From NCBI RefSeq assembly GCF_029846235.1, contig NZ_JARVWP010000026.1:1-64000 (forward strand): 64,000 nt of DNA. Direction: 5' to 3'. Origin of the DNA: Bradyrhizobium sp. CER78 (GTDB lineage: Bacteria > Pseudomonadota > Alphaproteobacteria > Rhizobiales > Xanthobacteraceae). A program made the position numbers and the translations under genes. The notes beneath the pieces were generated by a model. The model was not told the origin of the DNA. It searched no databases and saw only the letters and a list, made by a program, of their open reading frames with translations. Numbering within the stretch: the stretch's first letter is position 1; each line of letters begins with the position of its first letter. Below, piece by piece: positions 33,301 through 44,481 of the stretch.

Positions 33301-34473
33301 TTGGCGAAGCAGAACGGCAGCGCCACCGACAGTATTGTCGTGGTGCAGGCAAAGACCACCGGGCCGCGGGAGGCCGCCGACGAGATCGCGCGCCAATTGG
33401 CGGCGGTCGATCTCGCTATGCTCGTGGTGTTCGTGTCGCCGTTCTATGATCCGCAACAATTCATTGCCGAACTGTCCGGCCGGTTGCCCGACATTCCGAT
33501 CTTCGGCTGCACCACGGCGGGAGAACTATCGCCCGGCGGCTGGGAGGAAGACAGCGTCGTCGCGATGGGCTTCGACGCGGCCGATTTCGTCATCGCGGCC
33601 CGGCCGCTGTTCGACCTCGCGACGTTTCGGGTCGACCACGGCCGCTCGATCTGCACCGAGTTGCAGAGCGAATTCGCGCAGCGCACCGAGCATTGCGATC
33701 ACACCGACGATTCCTTCGGGCTGCTGTTCATCGACGGCATGTGCCAGCGCGAGGAAACCATCATGTCGGCGATCTACGCATCGCTCGGCGACATCCCGGT
33801 GGTCGGCGGCTCCGCCGGCGACGGCCTGCGCTTCGAGAAGTCCTGGGTGTTCCACGGCGGCAAGGCCCATACCGACGCCGCCGTCCTGATCCTGATCCGG
33901 ACCCGGCTGCCGTTCCGCCTGTTCAAGTGCGACCATTTCGAGCCGACCTCGACCAAGATGGTGGTGACCGAGGCCGACATCGAGCACCGCATCGTCAAGG
34001 AGTTGAACGCCGAGCCGGCCGCGCTGGAATATTCCCGCGCCGTCGGCCTCAGCGACAGCAAGCTCGAACTGTTCTCGTTCGCGGCGCATCCGGTGCTGGT
34101 CCGCGTCGGCGGCGCCTATTATGCGCGGTCGATCCAGCGCACCAATCCCGACGGGTCGCTGCAATTCTTCTGCGCCATCGACGAGGGCATGGTGCTGACG
34201 GTGGCGCGCGAGCGCGATCCGATCGACGTCACGAGCCGCCTGCTCAAGGAGCTGACCGAGGATCTCGGCGAGGTCTCGATGTTCATCGGCTTCGAATGCG
34301 TGCTGCGCCGGCTCGACGTCGAGCAGCGCCAGCTGTCGCGGGAGATGTCGGAGCTCTATCGCCGCAATAAAGTGATTGGCTTTCAGACCTATGGCGAGCA
34401 GTATCGCTCCATGCATGTCAACCAGACGCTGACCGGCATCGCCATCGGCAAGCGGGCTGTCGCGCCGCAATGA
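33301..34473 (+). CDS. FIST-domain sensor protein (NosP-like)
   Basis: A 390-residue cytoplasmic protein with FIST_N (about 25-220: VVFVSPFYDP, FGCTTAGELSPGG, GLLFIDGMCQREE, VVGGSAGDG) and FIST_C (about 225-380). Pseudomonas NosP, a FIST protein beside a histidine kinase, binds NO through heme; whether this one binds heme is not visible. It starts with TTG after GGGAGGA and its stop overlaps the kinase ATG by four bases, so sensor and kinase form a unit. Position next to a PQQ dehydrogenase parallels the Pseudomonas exa/erc region. Confidence 0.82.
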   Translation: MAKQNGSATDSIVVVQAKTTGPREAADEIARQLAAVDLAMLVVFVSPFYDPQQFIAELSGRLPDIPIFGCTTAGELSPGGWEEDSVVAMGFDAADFVIAARPLFDLATFRVDHGRSICTELQSEFAQRTEHCDHTDDSFGLLFIDGMCQREETIMSAIYASLGDIPVVGGSAGDGLRFEKSWVFHGGKAHTDAAVLILIRTRLPFRLFKCDHFEPTSTKMVVTEADIEHRIVKELNAEPAALEYSRAVGLSDSKLELFSFAAHPVLVRVGGAYYARSIQRTNPDGSLQFFCAIDEGMVLTVARERDPIDVTSRLLKELTEDLGEVSMFIGFECVLRRLDVEQRQLSREMSELYRRNKVIGFQTYGEQYRSMHVNQTLTGIAIGKRAVAPQ

Positions 34474-35843
34474 CCGACACAAAGACCACGCGCATCGCTG
34501 CCCTCGAACGCGAAGCCGAGAAGCTGCGCAAGATCAACGCGGCGCTGATGTCGCGCGTCGAACGTTCGACCGACCAGCAGCTCAACGCCTTCTCCCTGTT
34601 CGAGACCGCGATCGCGCTGGATCAGCAGGTGCGCGACCGAACCCAGCAGCTCAAGCAGGCGCTGCAATCGCTGGAGAAGACCAACGGACGCCTGCTGCAA
34701 GCCAAGCAGCAGGCCGAGGCGGCAAGCTCGCTGAAATCATCGGTGCTGGTTTCGGTGACGCACGACCTGTTGCAGCCGCTGAATGCGGCGCGGCTGACGC
34801 TGTCCGCGCTGACCGAGATGGCGACCGAGCCCAAGAGCGTCGCGCTGACCGACCAGATCGACCGCTCGCTGGCGACGCTCGAGGATATGCTGCGGACGCT
34901 GCTCGACATCTCGAAGCTCGATGCCGGCGTGCTCAGGCCCGAATTCGGTCCGGTCGCGATCGCCTCGCTGTTCGAGCCGCTGCAGCAGGAATTCGTGGCG
35001 ACCGCCGCCAAGCGCAATCTCGACTTCCGGATCATGCCGTCGTCGGCGGTGGTCCGCTCCGATCCGCTGATGCTGCGCCGGATCCTGCAGAACCTCTTGG
35101 CCAACGCGCTGCGCTACACCCAGCGCGGCACCGTGCTGATGGGATGCCGCCTCAAGGGCGACGATATCTGCATCGAGGTGCACGACACCGGGCCGGGCAT
35201 CCCGGAAGCCCAGCGCGAGGCGATCTTCGTCGAGTTTCAGCGCGGCGACGCCGGCGCCGGCGACAAGGCAGGCATCGGGCTCGGTCTTTCGATCGTGCGC
35301 CGCTTTGCCGACCTGCTCGGCCATAACATCAGGCTGAGTTCGCGCGCCGGCAAGGGCTCGGTGTTCTCGGTCACGGTGCCGCGCACCCTCGATCCGGTTG
35401 CGATCCCGGTGCGCGAGCAGGCCAGCGTCGACTATCGCTATGGCGGCATGGAGGGCGCGAAGATCCTGCTGATCGAGAACGACCTATCGAGCGCCGAGGG
35501 TCTCGCGCATCTGCTGGAGAAATGGGGCTGCGACGTTGCCGTGACGATCTCGAAGACCGAGGCGCTCGAACGCATCCACGCGCTGGACGGCATTCCCGAC
35601 GCCATCATCGCCGACCTGCATCTCGACAATGGCGAGACCGGGATCCAGGCCGTCGACGTGATCCGCGGCGAGATCAACGCCAAGGTGCCGGCGATCATCG
35701 TCACCGCCGACTACTCGGCCAAGGCCGCCTCCGACGTCTCGGCCTTTGGCCACGAACTCCTGAAGAAGCCGATCAAGCCCGCCGAGATGCGCTCGCTGCT
35801 GTCGTTCCTGCTCGCGGCGGAGCAATCGGGTGCGCGGCTATGA
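34470..35843 (+). CDS. Hybrid histidine kinase with C-terminal receiver
   Basis: A 457-residue soluble kinase. A coiled coil (about 10-90) leads into the phosphoacceptor His98 (SVTHDLLQPLNA), then the ATPase motifs NLLANALRY, DTGPGIP and GIGLGLSIVRRF, and a receiver domain with Asp382 (IIADLHLDNG). It has no sensory domain or membrane segment of its own, so it presumably takes its input from the FIST protein it overlaps, as NahK does from NosP. Its last six bases overlap the end of the convergent response regulator. Confidence 0.9.
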   Translation: MTDTKTTRIAALEREAEKLRKINAALMSRVERSTDQQLNAFSLFETAIALDQQVRDRTQQLKQALQSLEKTNGRLLQAKQQAEAASSLKSSVLVSVTHDLLQPLNAARLTLSALTEMATEPKSVALTDQIDRSLATLEDMLRTLLDISKLDAGVLRPEFGPVAIASLFEPLQQEFVATAAKRNLDFRIMPSSAVVRSDPLMLRRILQNLLANALRYTQRGTVLMGCRLKGDDICIEVHDTGPGIPEAQREAIFVEFQRGDAGAGDKAGIGLGLSIVRRFADLLGHNIRLSSRAGKGSVFSVTVPRTLDPVAIPVREQASVDYRYGGMEGAKILLIENDLSSAEGLAHLLEKWGCDVAVTISKTEALERIHALDGIPDAIIADLHLDNGETGIQAVDVIRGEINAKVPAIIVTADYSAKAASDVSAFGHELLKKPIKPAEMRSLLSFLLAAEQSGARL

Positions 35844-36626
35844 TTCAGCGTTGTGCGGCGCGGCCGTCACCGGTGCATGGTCCTGCTTGCCGAAATCCAG
35901 TTTCGACAGCGCGATGATGGCCTCGGTCCGGCTGCGCACGCCGAGCTTGCGCAGGATCTCCGAGACATGCACCTTCACGGTGGTGACCGAGATATCGAGT
36001 TGATAGGCGATGTGCTTGTTCTGCAGGCCGCGGCAGATCATGTCGAGCACGCGCAGCTGCTGGGCGGTGAACTGGCCGAGCTGCTGCACCAGTTCCTTGG
36101 TCTCGGCCTGGCCCTTCCGCGCCGCGGCGGCATCGCGGAAGCGCGTCGGCAGGCACACCTCGCCTTCGAGGATGCCGCGCAGCAGGCGGGCCAGTTCGGC
36201 CTTCGGCGTCGACTTCGGAATAAATCCGGAAATGCCGAGCGAGATCGCGCCGCCGATGATCCGGGAATCGTCATGCGCCGACACGATCACCAGCGCGCTG
36301 CGCGGCGCCGCGGCGCGCACCCGGTAGGCGCCCAGCAGGCCCGTGGTCCCGGGCATCGACAGATCGAGCAGGATCAGATCGAGGCCATCGCGCGCGGCGA
36401 TCACATCAAGCGCGCCGTCGATCGAGGTCGCCTGCAGCACCTCGGCATCGGGAAATTCGGCCCCGATCACGCCGATCAGGGCGGCCCGGAACAGCGGGTG
36501 ATCCTCGACGATCAGCAGTCGAGGCGCACCCGCCTGATCGAGCGGCGGCTCGTCCGCCAGGGGCGCGGTCGTGGTCAATGCTGCGCCGTCCTCCCTCGGA
36601 TCGCTGATGACAGCCATGATGTGCAC
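35838..36626 (-). CDS. LuxR/NarL-type response regulator 1
   Basis: A 262-residue transcription factor with a receiver domain (phospho-acceptor Asp88 in LILLDLSMPG, K in FIPKSTPK) and a C-terminal LuxR helix-turn-helix (AQQLRVLDMICRGLQNKHIAYQLDISVTT, in part VTTVKVHVSEILRKL). It is convergent with the hybrid kinase and upstream, on the same strand, of a related regulator gene's far end. An N-terminal extension of about 35 residues precedes the receiver. ATG starts at 36626 and 36617 are equivalent; neither has a clear ribosome site. Probable target: the neighbouring dehydrogenase operon. Confidence 0.88.
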   Translation of the reverse strand: MHIMAVISDPREDGAALTTTAPLADEPPLDQAGAPRLLIVEDHPLFRAALIGVIGAEFPDAEVLQATSIDGALDVIAARDGLDLILLDLSMPGTTGLLGAYRVRAAAPRSALVIVSAHDDSRIIGGAISLGISGFIPKSTPKAELARLLRGILEGEVCLPTRFRDAAAARKGQAETKELVQQLGQFTAQQLRVLDMICRGLQNKHIAYQLDISVTTVKVHVSEILRKLGVRSRTEAIIALSKLDFGKQDHAPVTAAPHNAES

Positions 36627-36698
36627 GACGTTATCTCAAAGCCGACCAACAGCCTATAGGCGGATAGTCAATGCATTCGCCTTGCAGCGCAGCAGGCC

Positions 36699-37379
36699 TT
36701 AAGGCGTCTTCTCCGCCTTCGCTCCCGAGCTGGTCTCAAGGGCCGGAAGCGGAATCTTGCCGAGCTCGATGATCGCCTTGTTGCGGCTGAACAGCTTCAG
36801 CTTGCGCAGGATCTCGGTGACATGCGCCTTGACAGTGGATTCCGCGAGCTTGAGCTCGGAGGCGATCTCGCGATTCTGCAGGCCGCGGATGATCAAGTGC
36901 AGCACGCGGATCTGCTGCGGCGTCAGCTTCTGGATCCGCTCGCGCAGCGTTCGCGCCGTCTCGGACTGGTCCAGCGCGCCGACCGCGACGAAATCCCGCG
37001 GTGCCGAGACCGATCCGCTCAGCACCCGCGCGATCGCCTGCGACAATTCGCCGAGTGAGGTCGATTTCGGCAGATAACCGACCGCGCCCATTTCCAGCGC
37101 CTCGCGGATGGTGTGCTTGTCTTCTTCACTGGAGACAATGGCGATCGGCAGCCGCGGATAGCGATCCCTGAGCTTCTGGAAGCCGGAGAAGCCGACCACG
37201 TCGGGCAGCAGCAGATCGAGCAGCGCCAAATCAATATTCGGCTCGCTGGCCAGAATGCCGAGCGCGCCCTTGATCGAGGTCGCCTCATAGATCCGGGCAT
37301 CGGGATGCGAGATGCGGATGGCATTGCCAAGCGCCTCCCCGAACAGGGGGTGATCGTCGATGATCAGGAACCCCATCAT
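36699..37379 (-). CDS. LuxR/NarL-type response regulator 2
   Basis: A 226-residue response regulator with phospho-acceptor Asp55 (LALLDLLLPDV), YLPKSTS, and a LuxR helix-turn-helix (QIRVLHLIIRGLQNREIASEL, in part AESTVKAHVTEILRKL). It is closely related to regulator 1, and the HTH of both contains LQN. The start at 37379 has GAGGG upstream and lies 24 bases after the stop of the XoxJ-cytochrome gene, so it is cotranscribed with the dehydrogenase and may give feedback control. Relatives next to PQQ dehydrogenases include ExaE and ErbR/AgmR. Confidence 0.88.
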   Translation of the reverse strand: MMGFLIIDDHPLFGEALGNAIRISHPDARIYEATSIKGALGILASEPNIDLALLDLLLPDVVGFSGFQKLRDRYPRLPIAIVSSEEDKHTIREALEMGAVGYLPKSTSLGELSQAIARVLSGSVSAPRDFVAVGALDQSETARTLRERIQKLTPQQIRVLHLIIRGLQNREIASELKLAESTVKAHVTEILRKLKLFSRNKAIIELGKIPLPALETSSGAKAEKTP

Positions 37380-37403
37380 GAGGACCCTCGCACTGCTCTT
37401 CAC

Positions 37404-38609
37404 CTAGTTCCCGCCGGTATCCTGCACGCTCTGCAGATAGGCATATACGTTTCTGAGCTCGTCGTCGCTGAAGACGTCCTTCCAGGCCGGCATGCCCTTG
37501 GCTGGCCGCCCGTCATGGACCGTCTTCCAGAACGTCGATTCCATGTCGTCAGCATAGCGCTTCTTGAGCAGCCTGAGATCGATCTTTCGTTCGGCCTGCA
37601 CCGCATCCGGACCATGGCAATGGGCGCAGGTGCCGTTGAAGACCTCCCGGCCCGCGATGGAATCGCCTTTGGCATCCCCTGCGGATGCGGCGGTCTGAAC
37701 CGGCTTCTCGGCCGCAGTCGCCTGCCCAACCGTGACCGGCTCGCTGGCCCCGATGGACGATGTCGTCGCCGGCGCGGCCTGGCCGAACTTCACCGGAGCA
37801 CCGTTCGGCACACCATATTTGGCGAACAGGGCCGAAATGTCGCCCTGCAGCGACGGCAGCACGCCATCGACCTCATCGCGCAGCGCTCCGGACGCCTTAG
37901 CGAACCCGATCGCGGTCGCCCAGAGCAGGCCGTCGCCCTCGGTCGAGACGATCTGATACTTGTCGCCGTAGCTGGTCTTGTTGAGCCAGCCCGCCACCGG
38001 CGCCCAGATGAAGGCGACATCGACCTTGCCCTGGTCGAGGGCGGTCATGCCCTCTTCCGGGCTGAGCACGGTGACCTTCTGGACATCGTCGCGCATCGCC
38101 AGCAGGTTTTGCGGCGTCGATTGATACTGCACCGCAACCCGCAATCCCCTGAGATCGTCGATGCCGGCAAGCTTGCGATCCCTGGCGCCGACCAGCGCAT
38201 AGCCTTCATGAGCGATCGGCTTCGAGAAGATCACCGCCGGGCCCATGAAATCGTCGATCAGCGGCAGGCCGACCATGGCGTCGCACTGCTTGCTGAGCAG
38301 CGTCTCCCGCACGGTGCGCTTGCCGAAATAGGATTTGTACCAATTATGGCTCACCGTGCGGCCGAGCCTTTGCGCCACCGCCTGACCAATCTCGAGATAG
38401 AGACCGGGCTTGCCGGGTTCGTCGCTCGAGAACGGCAGGTTGGTCGGGTCGGCGCAAAGCCGCAGCGGCGGCTTGGCCTCTTCCGCGCCGGCCGAAAAGG
38501 CCGGCGCGAGTAGCGTGGCGGAGAGCAGCACGGTCCGGATCACCTTCCCCAACTGCACGCTGCGCGTTGAGCTCGGCACTTTGTTCGAGTTGATGCGTGA
38601 CACGGACAA
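37404..38609 (-). CDS. XoxJ-like periplasmic binding protein fused to cytochrome c
   Basis: A 401-residue exported protein. After the signal peptide (VIRTVLLSATLLAPAFSAGAEE) comes a solute-binding-type domain of about 250 residues with LRLCADPTNLPFSSD, CDAMVGLPL and LRVAVQYQSTPQ, as in MxaJ/XoxJ, which assist PQQ dehydrogenases. An Ala/Thr linker then leads to a cytochrome c domain (heme CAHCH, distal Met in KGMPAWKD). XoxJ and XoxG are normally separate proteins; here electron acceptor and chaperone are one chain. I take TTG at 38609 as start because GAGGAGG lies five bases before it, right after the dehydrogenase stop. Confidence 0.82.
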   Translation of the reverse strand: MSVSRINSNKVPSSTRSVQLGKVIRTVLLSATLLAPAFSAGAEEAKPPLRLCADPTNLPFSSDEPGKPGLYLEIGQAVAQRLGRTVSHNWYKSYFGKRTVRETLLSKQCDAMVGLPLIDDFMGPAVIFSKPIAHEGYALVGARDRKLAGIDDLRGLRVAVQYQSTPQNLLAMRDDVQKVTVLSPEEGMTALDQGKVDVAFIWAPVAGWLNKTSYGDKYQIVSTEGDGLLWATAIGFAKASGALRDEVDGVLPSLQGDISALFAKYGVPNGAPVKFGQAAPATTSSIGASEPVTVGQATAAEKPVQTAASAGDAKGDSIAGREVFNGTCAHCHGPDAVQAERKIDLRLLKKRYADDMESTFWKTVHDGRPAKGMPAWKDVFSDDELRNVYAYLQSVQDTGGN

Positions 38610-38631
38610 TGCTGCCTCCTCGTGAGGGTCG

Positions 38632-40347
38632 TTACTGCAGGGCGAACACGAACAGCGAGCCGCCTTCCGGCGCCGCGGCGACCATCTTCTTGCCGATGTC
38701 ACCGAGGAAAGCCGGCAGCGCCGCGGTGCGTCCGACCACGATCGCGACATACTGCTTGCCGTCGACCGAATAGGTCACCGGGCCAGCGCCGATGCCGCTG
38801 CCGAGGTTCTTGCTCCACAGCACCTTGCCGTTCTTGGCATCGATGGCGCGGAAATCGCCGTGCAGATTGCCGGAGAACACCAGATTGCCGCCGGTCGTCA
38901 GCGTGCCGCCGTTGAAGGGCAGGTCTTCCTTGATGCTCCACACCTTCTTGTTGGCCACGGGATCCCAGGCCACGAGCTCACCGAGGAAGCCGCCGGGTCC
39001 CGGCTTGGTCGGGAATTCGGCGCCGAGATAGAACACGCCGCGCTTGTAGTTCACGTCAGAGACCGACCAGTCCATGCAGACATTGTTGCTCGGGATGTAG
39101 ACGAGGCCGGTCCCAGGGTTGAACGACATCGGCTGCCAGTTCTTGCCGCCGATCAGGTTCGGGCAGATGTCCTTGGCGGGATGGCCGGGGCCCGGACGCT
39201 TGTCCGGATCCTCTTCCGCCCGCATCGTGTTGATGTCCCACTTCTTGGCCCAGTTGGCGAAGACGTACTTCTCGGCCGAGATCACCTTGCCGGTCTCGCG
39301 GTTGGCGACGAAGAAGAAGCCGTTGCGATCCGCCTTCATCAGAACGGGGGTTTCGGCGCCCTTGATCTTGAGGTCGGCGAGCAAGAGCTCGTTGACGCCG
39401 TCATAGTCCCAGGCGTCGGCCGGCGTGCCCTGGATGTGCCACTTGATCTTGCCGGTGTTGGGATCGATCGCCAGCGTCGAGGCCGTATAGAGGTTGGTCA
39501 GCTTGCCGAAATTGCCGTCGCCGGTGGAGCGCACGCCGGTATTCCACGGTCCCGGATTGCTGGTACCCCAGTAGACCGTATCGGTCTTGGCGTCGTAGGA
39601 GCCGACCAGCCAGGCGGCGCCGCCGCCATGCTGCCCGGTGTCGCCCTTCCAGGTGTCGCTGCCGGGCTCGCCCGGCGCCGGCACCGTGAAGGTCTGCCAG
39701 AGCAGCTTGCCGTCCTTGAGGTTGAAGGCCTGCAACGAGCCGCGGACGCCGTATTCGCCGCCGCCGAAGCCGGTGATGACCTTGTCGCGGACGATAAGCG
39801 GCGGCGAGGTGATGACCGAGCCCTGCTTGTAGTCGACGACCGTCGAGGTCCAGAGCTCTTTGCCGGTCTCGGCGTCGAGCGCGGTCAGCTTGCCGTCGAG
39901 GCGGCCGACGAAGATCTTGCCTTCGGCATAGGACACGCCGCGATTGTTGACGTCGCAGCAGGCGTATTGAAGCACGTCATCGGGAATGTCGGGCTGCCAG
40001 GTCCATTTGCGCGCACCGGTCGCGGCGTCGATCGCATAGACGTATTTCGGACCCCACGAGGTCGAGACATAGAGCGTCTTGCCGATCACCAGCGGCGAGG
40101 ACTCGTTGGATCGCAGCGAGGCAAGCGACAGCGAGTAGACGAGCTGCAGCTTGCCGGCATTCTCGGAATTGATCTGCTTCAGCGGGCTGAAGCGCGTATT
40201 GCCGTAGTCGTGGCCGGCGATCGCCCATCCGTTCGGATCGGACGCCGCCTTCACGACGGAATCATTTGCTTTCGACGCACCAATGCTGGCCATCACCATG
40301 GCAACCAGCGACACACCGGCAAAGAAAATCCCGCTCCTCAGCTTCAT
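38632..40347 (-). CDS. Lanthanide-type PQQ-dependent alcohol dehydrogenase
   Basis: A 571-residue periplasmic quinoprotein with a signal peptide and the eight-bladed propeller. The adjacent cysteines that cover PQQ are C130-C131 (YACCD). The catalytic Asp314 is followed by Asp316 (WDYDGVNE); this extra Asp coordinates a lanthanide in XoxF and ExaF/PedH enzymes and is Ala in calcium-dependent MxaF. The W-docking repeats (AIDAATGARKW, ALDAETGKELW, AIDPNTGKIKW) are clear. It oxidises methanol or a longer primary alcohol; which one cannot be decided without phylogeny. It leads an operon with the XoxJ-cytochrome fusion and response regulator 2. Confidence 0.92.
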   Translation of the reverse strand: MKLRSGIFFAGVSLVAMVMASIGASKANDSVVKAASDPNGWAIAGHDYGNTRFSPLKQINSENAGKLQLVYSLSLASLRSNESSPLVIGKTLYVSTSWGPKYVYAIDAATGARKWTWQPDIPDDVLQYACCDVNNRGVSYAEGKIFVGRLDGKLTALDAETGKELWTSTVVDYKQGSVITSPPLIVRDKVITGFGGGEYGVRGSLQAFNLKDGKLLWQTFTVPAPGEPGSDTWKGDTGQHGGGAAWLVGSYDAKTDTVYWGTSNPGPWNTGVRSTGDGNFGKLTNLYTASTLAIDPNTGKIKWHIQGTPADAWDYDGVNELLLADLKIKGAETPVLMKADRNGFFFVANRETGKVISAEKYVFANWAKKWDINTMRAEEDPDKRPGPGHPAKDICPNLIGGKNWQPMSFNPGTGLVYIPSNNVCMDWSVSDVNYKRGVFYLGAEFPTKPGPGGFLGELVAWDPVANKKVWSIKEDLPFNGGTLTTGGNLVFSGNLHGDFRAIDAKNGKVLWSKNLGSGIGAGPVTYSVDGKQYVAIVVGRTAALPAFLGDIGKKMVAAAPEGGSLFVFALQ

Positions 40348-40751
40348 TGGCTTCCTCCAATATGGTTTCGTTGCCGCGATGGATGCATCGCGCGCGCGAA
40401 TCGATACCCAATTTCATGAACCAGCGATCTTGCGTCGCTGCGTCGGCGATCAAAATGACAGCAACGCTTTTGCGTCGTTATAGGCGGAAGGTAGTAGCGT
40501 CAGCGGCAACGATTTTTGCGTGCCGCTAACAGCGTCAGTCGGCCCAAAATCGCTTACGCCGCCGGGCATTTTCATCGCGCCGGAGCACGCGACTGGCCGC
40601 TTGCAAATTGCCCATTGAACGGCCGCCTGCTAGGATCACAGGCACAGCCCGGAGCCTTCCTGACAGGGCCGCACCTACGACTTTGATCGCGGTTACGTCC
40701 CACATGAAGCGTGATCTACTGGGCCCATAACGAAGCTATTGGGAGAAACGC
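40348..40751. other. Divergent promoter region, no gene seen
   Basis: The 404-base gap must contain the dehydrogenase promoter (left) and the cox promoter (right). I see no convincing small gene. GGGAG at 40740-40744 is the coxS ribosome site. Confidence 0.5.
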
Positions 40752-41237
40752 GTGTCTACAGTCAAACTGACGGTAAACGGCAGGGCGGTTTCGGTCGACG
40801 TCGAGGACCGGACCCTCCTCGTGCATCTCTTGCGCGAAAACCTCAACCTCACCGGCACCCATGTCGGCTGCGATACCAGCCAGTGCGGCGCCTGCGTCGT
40901 CCATGTCGATGGACGGGCGGTCAAATCCTGCACCATGCTGGCCGGCCAGGCCGCCGGCTCCAACGTCACCACGATCGAAGGCCTCGCCAAGGGCGACGAG
41001 CTGCATCCGATGCAGGCGGCGTTCCGCGACAATCACGGCCTGCAGTGCGGCTATTGCACCCCCGGCATGATCATGTCCGCGGTCGATATCGTACACCGCC
41101 ATAGCGGCAAGCTCGATGAGGAAACGGTTCGCCATGAGCTCGAAGGCAACATCTGCCGCTGCACCGGCTACCACAACATCGTTAAGGCGGTGCTCGACGC
41201 TGCCGGCCGCATGAAGGTGGCGCAGGCCGCCGAATAG
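40752..41237 (+). CDS. coxS: Form II CO-dehydrogenase-like small (2Fe-2S) subunit
   Basis: A 161-residue iron-sulfur subunit of the xanthine oxidase family. The plant-type 2Fe-2S cysteines are in GCDTSQCGACVVHVDG and a following SCTML; the second cluster uses QCGYCTPGM and CRCTGY. It starts with GTG after GGGAGAA. The gene order S-L-M is that of form II (BMS-type) clusters. Confidence 0.92.
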   Translation: MSTVKLTVNGRAVSVDVEDRTLLVHLLRENLNLTGTHVGCDTSQCGACVVHVDGRAVKSCTMLAGQAAGSNVTTIEGLAKGDELHPMQAAFRDNHGLQCGYCTPGMIMSAVDIVHRHSGKLDEETVRHELEGNICRCTGYHNIVKAVLDAAGRMKVAQAAE

Positions 41238-41327
41238 CAGCCCGCACAACGCATACGATCAAGCTCATCACCGCCGGTCTCGATGGAAACGGCGGCAAAT
41301 CGAATCTCCGGTCGGGAGGACAAGACA

Positions 41328-43667
<2,340 letters not shown>

Positions 43668-43680
43668 GGGAGGAAGAGCC

Positions 43681-44481
43681 ATGTACGAGACAAATTATCA
43701 CCGCGCTTCCTCGGTCGCCGATGCCGCTGCGACCTTCGCCAAAGGCGCGGAATCAAAATTCCTCGCCGGCGGACAGACCCTCCTCCCCGTGATGAAGCAG
43801 CGTCTCGCCGCGCCTTCCGACGTGATCGACCTCTCCAAGGTGCAGGAGATGATCGGCATCGAGGTTTCGGGCGACACGGTCACCATCAAGGCCGCTACGC
43901 CGCATTACGATGTGGCGCAAAGCGATGCGGTCAAGAAGGCGATCCCGGCGCTCGCCAAACTGGCGTCGGAGATCGGCGATCCCGCCGTGCGCTATCGCGG
44001 CACGATCGGCGGTTCACTCGCCAACAACGACCCGGCGGCGGACTATCCGGCGGCGGTGCTGGCGCTTGGCGCTGTTGTCAAGACCAACAAGCGGTCAATC
44101 GCGGCGGAGGACTTCTTCAAGGGCCTGTTCTCAACGGCACTCGAGGATGGCGAGATCATCACCGCGGTGTCGTTCCCGGTTCCGGCCAAGGCGGGCTATG
44201 CGAAGTTTCCGAACCCGGCCTCGCGCTTCGCGCTGACCGGCGTGTTTGTCGCCAAGACCAAGTCGGGTGACGTGCGCGTCGCCGCGACAGGTGCGTCGCA
44301 GAGCGGCGTCATGCGGGTGGCGCCGATCGAGCAGGCGCTGAAGGCGAACTGGGCGGCGTCGGCGCTCGACAGCGTCACGATCCCGGCGAGCGGCCTGCTC
44401 GCCGACATCCATGGCTCGGCGGATTACCGTGCGAACCTGGTGAAGGTGATGGGACAGCGGGCGGTGACCGCCGCCGGCTAA
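43681..44481 (+). CDS. coxM: Form II CO-dehydrogenase-like FAD subunit
   Basis: A 266-residue flavin subunit with both FAD-binding motifs, AGGQTLLPVMK (residues 30-40) and TIGGSLANNDPAADYP. It passes electrons from the Mo and FeS centres to the respiratory chain or another acceptor. It starts 13 bases after the coxL stop with GAGGGAGGAAG upstream. No coxD/E/F/G accessory genes follow in this window, so maturation factors must be elsewhere. Confidence 0.92.
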   Translation: MYETNYHRASSVADAAATFAKGAESKFLAGGQTLLPVMKQRLAAPSDVIDLSKVQEMIGIEVSGDTVTIKAATPHYDVAQSDAVKKAIPALAKLASEIGDPAVRYRGTIGGSLANNDPAADYPAAVLALGAVVKTNKRSIAAEDFFKGLFSTALEDGEIITAVSFPVPAKAGYAKFPNPASRFALTGVFVAKTKSGDVRVAATGASQSGVMRVAPIEQALKANWAASALDSVTIPASGLLADIHGSADYRANLVKVMGQRAVTAAG

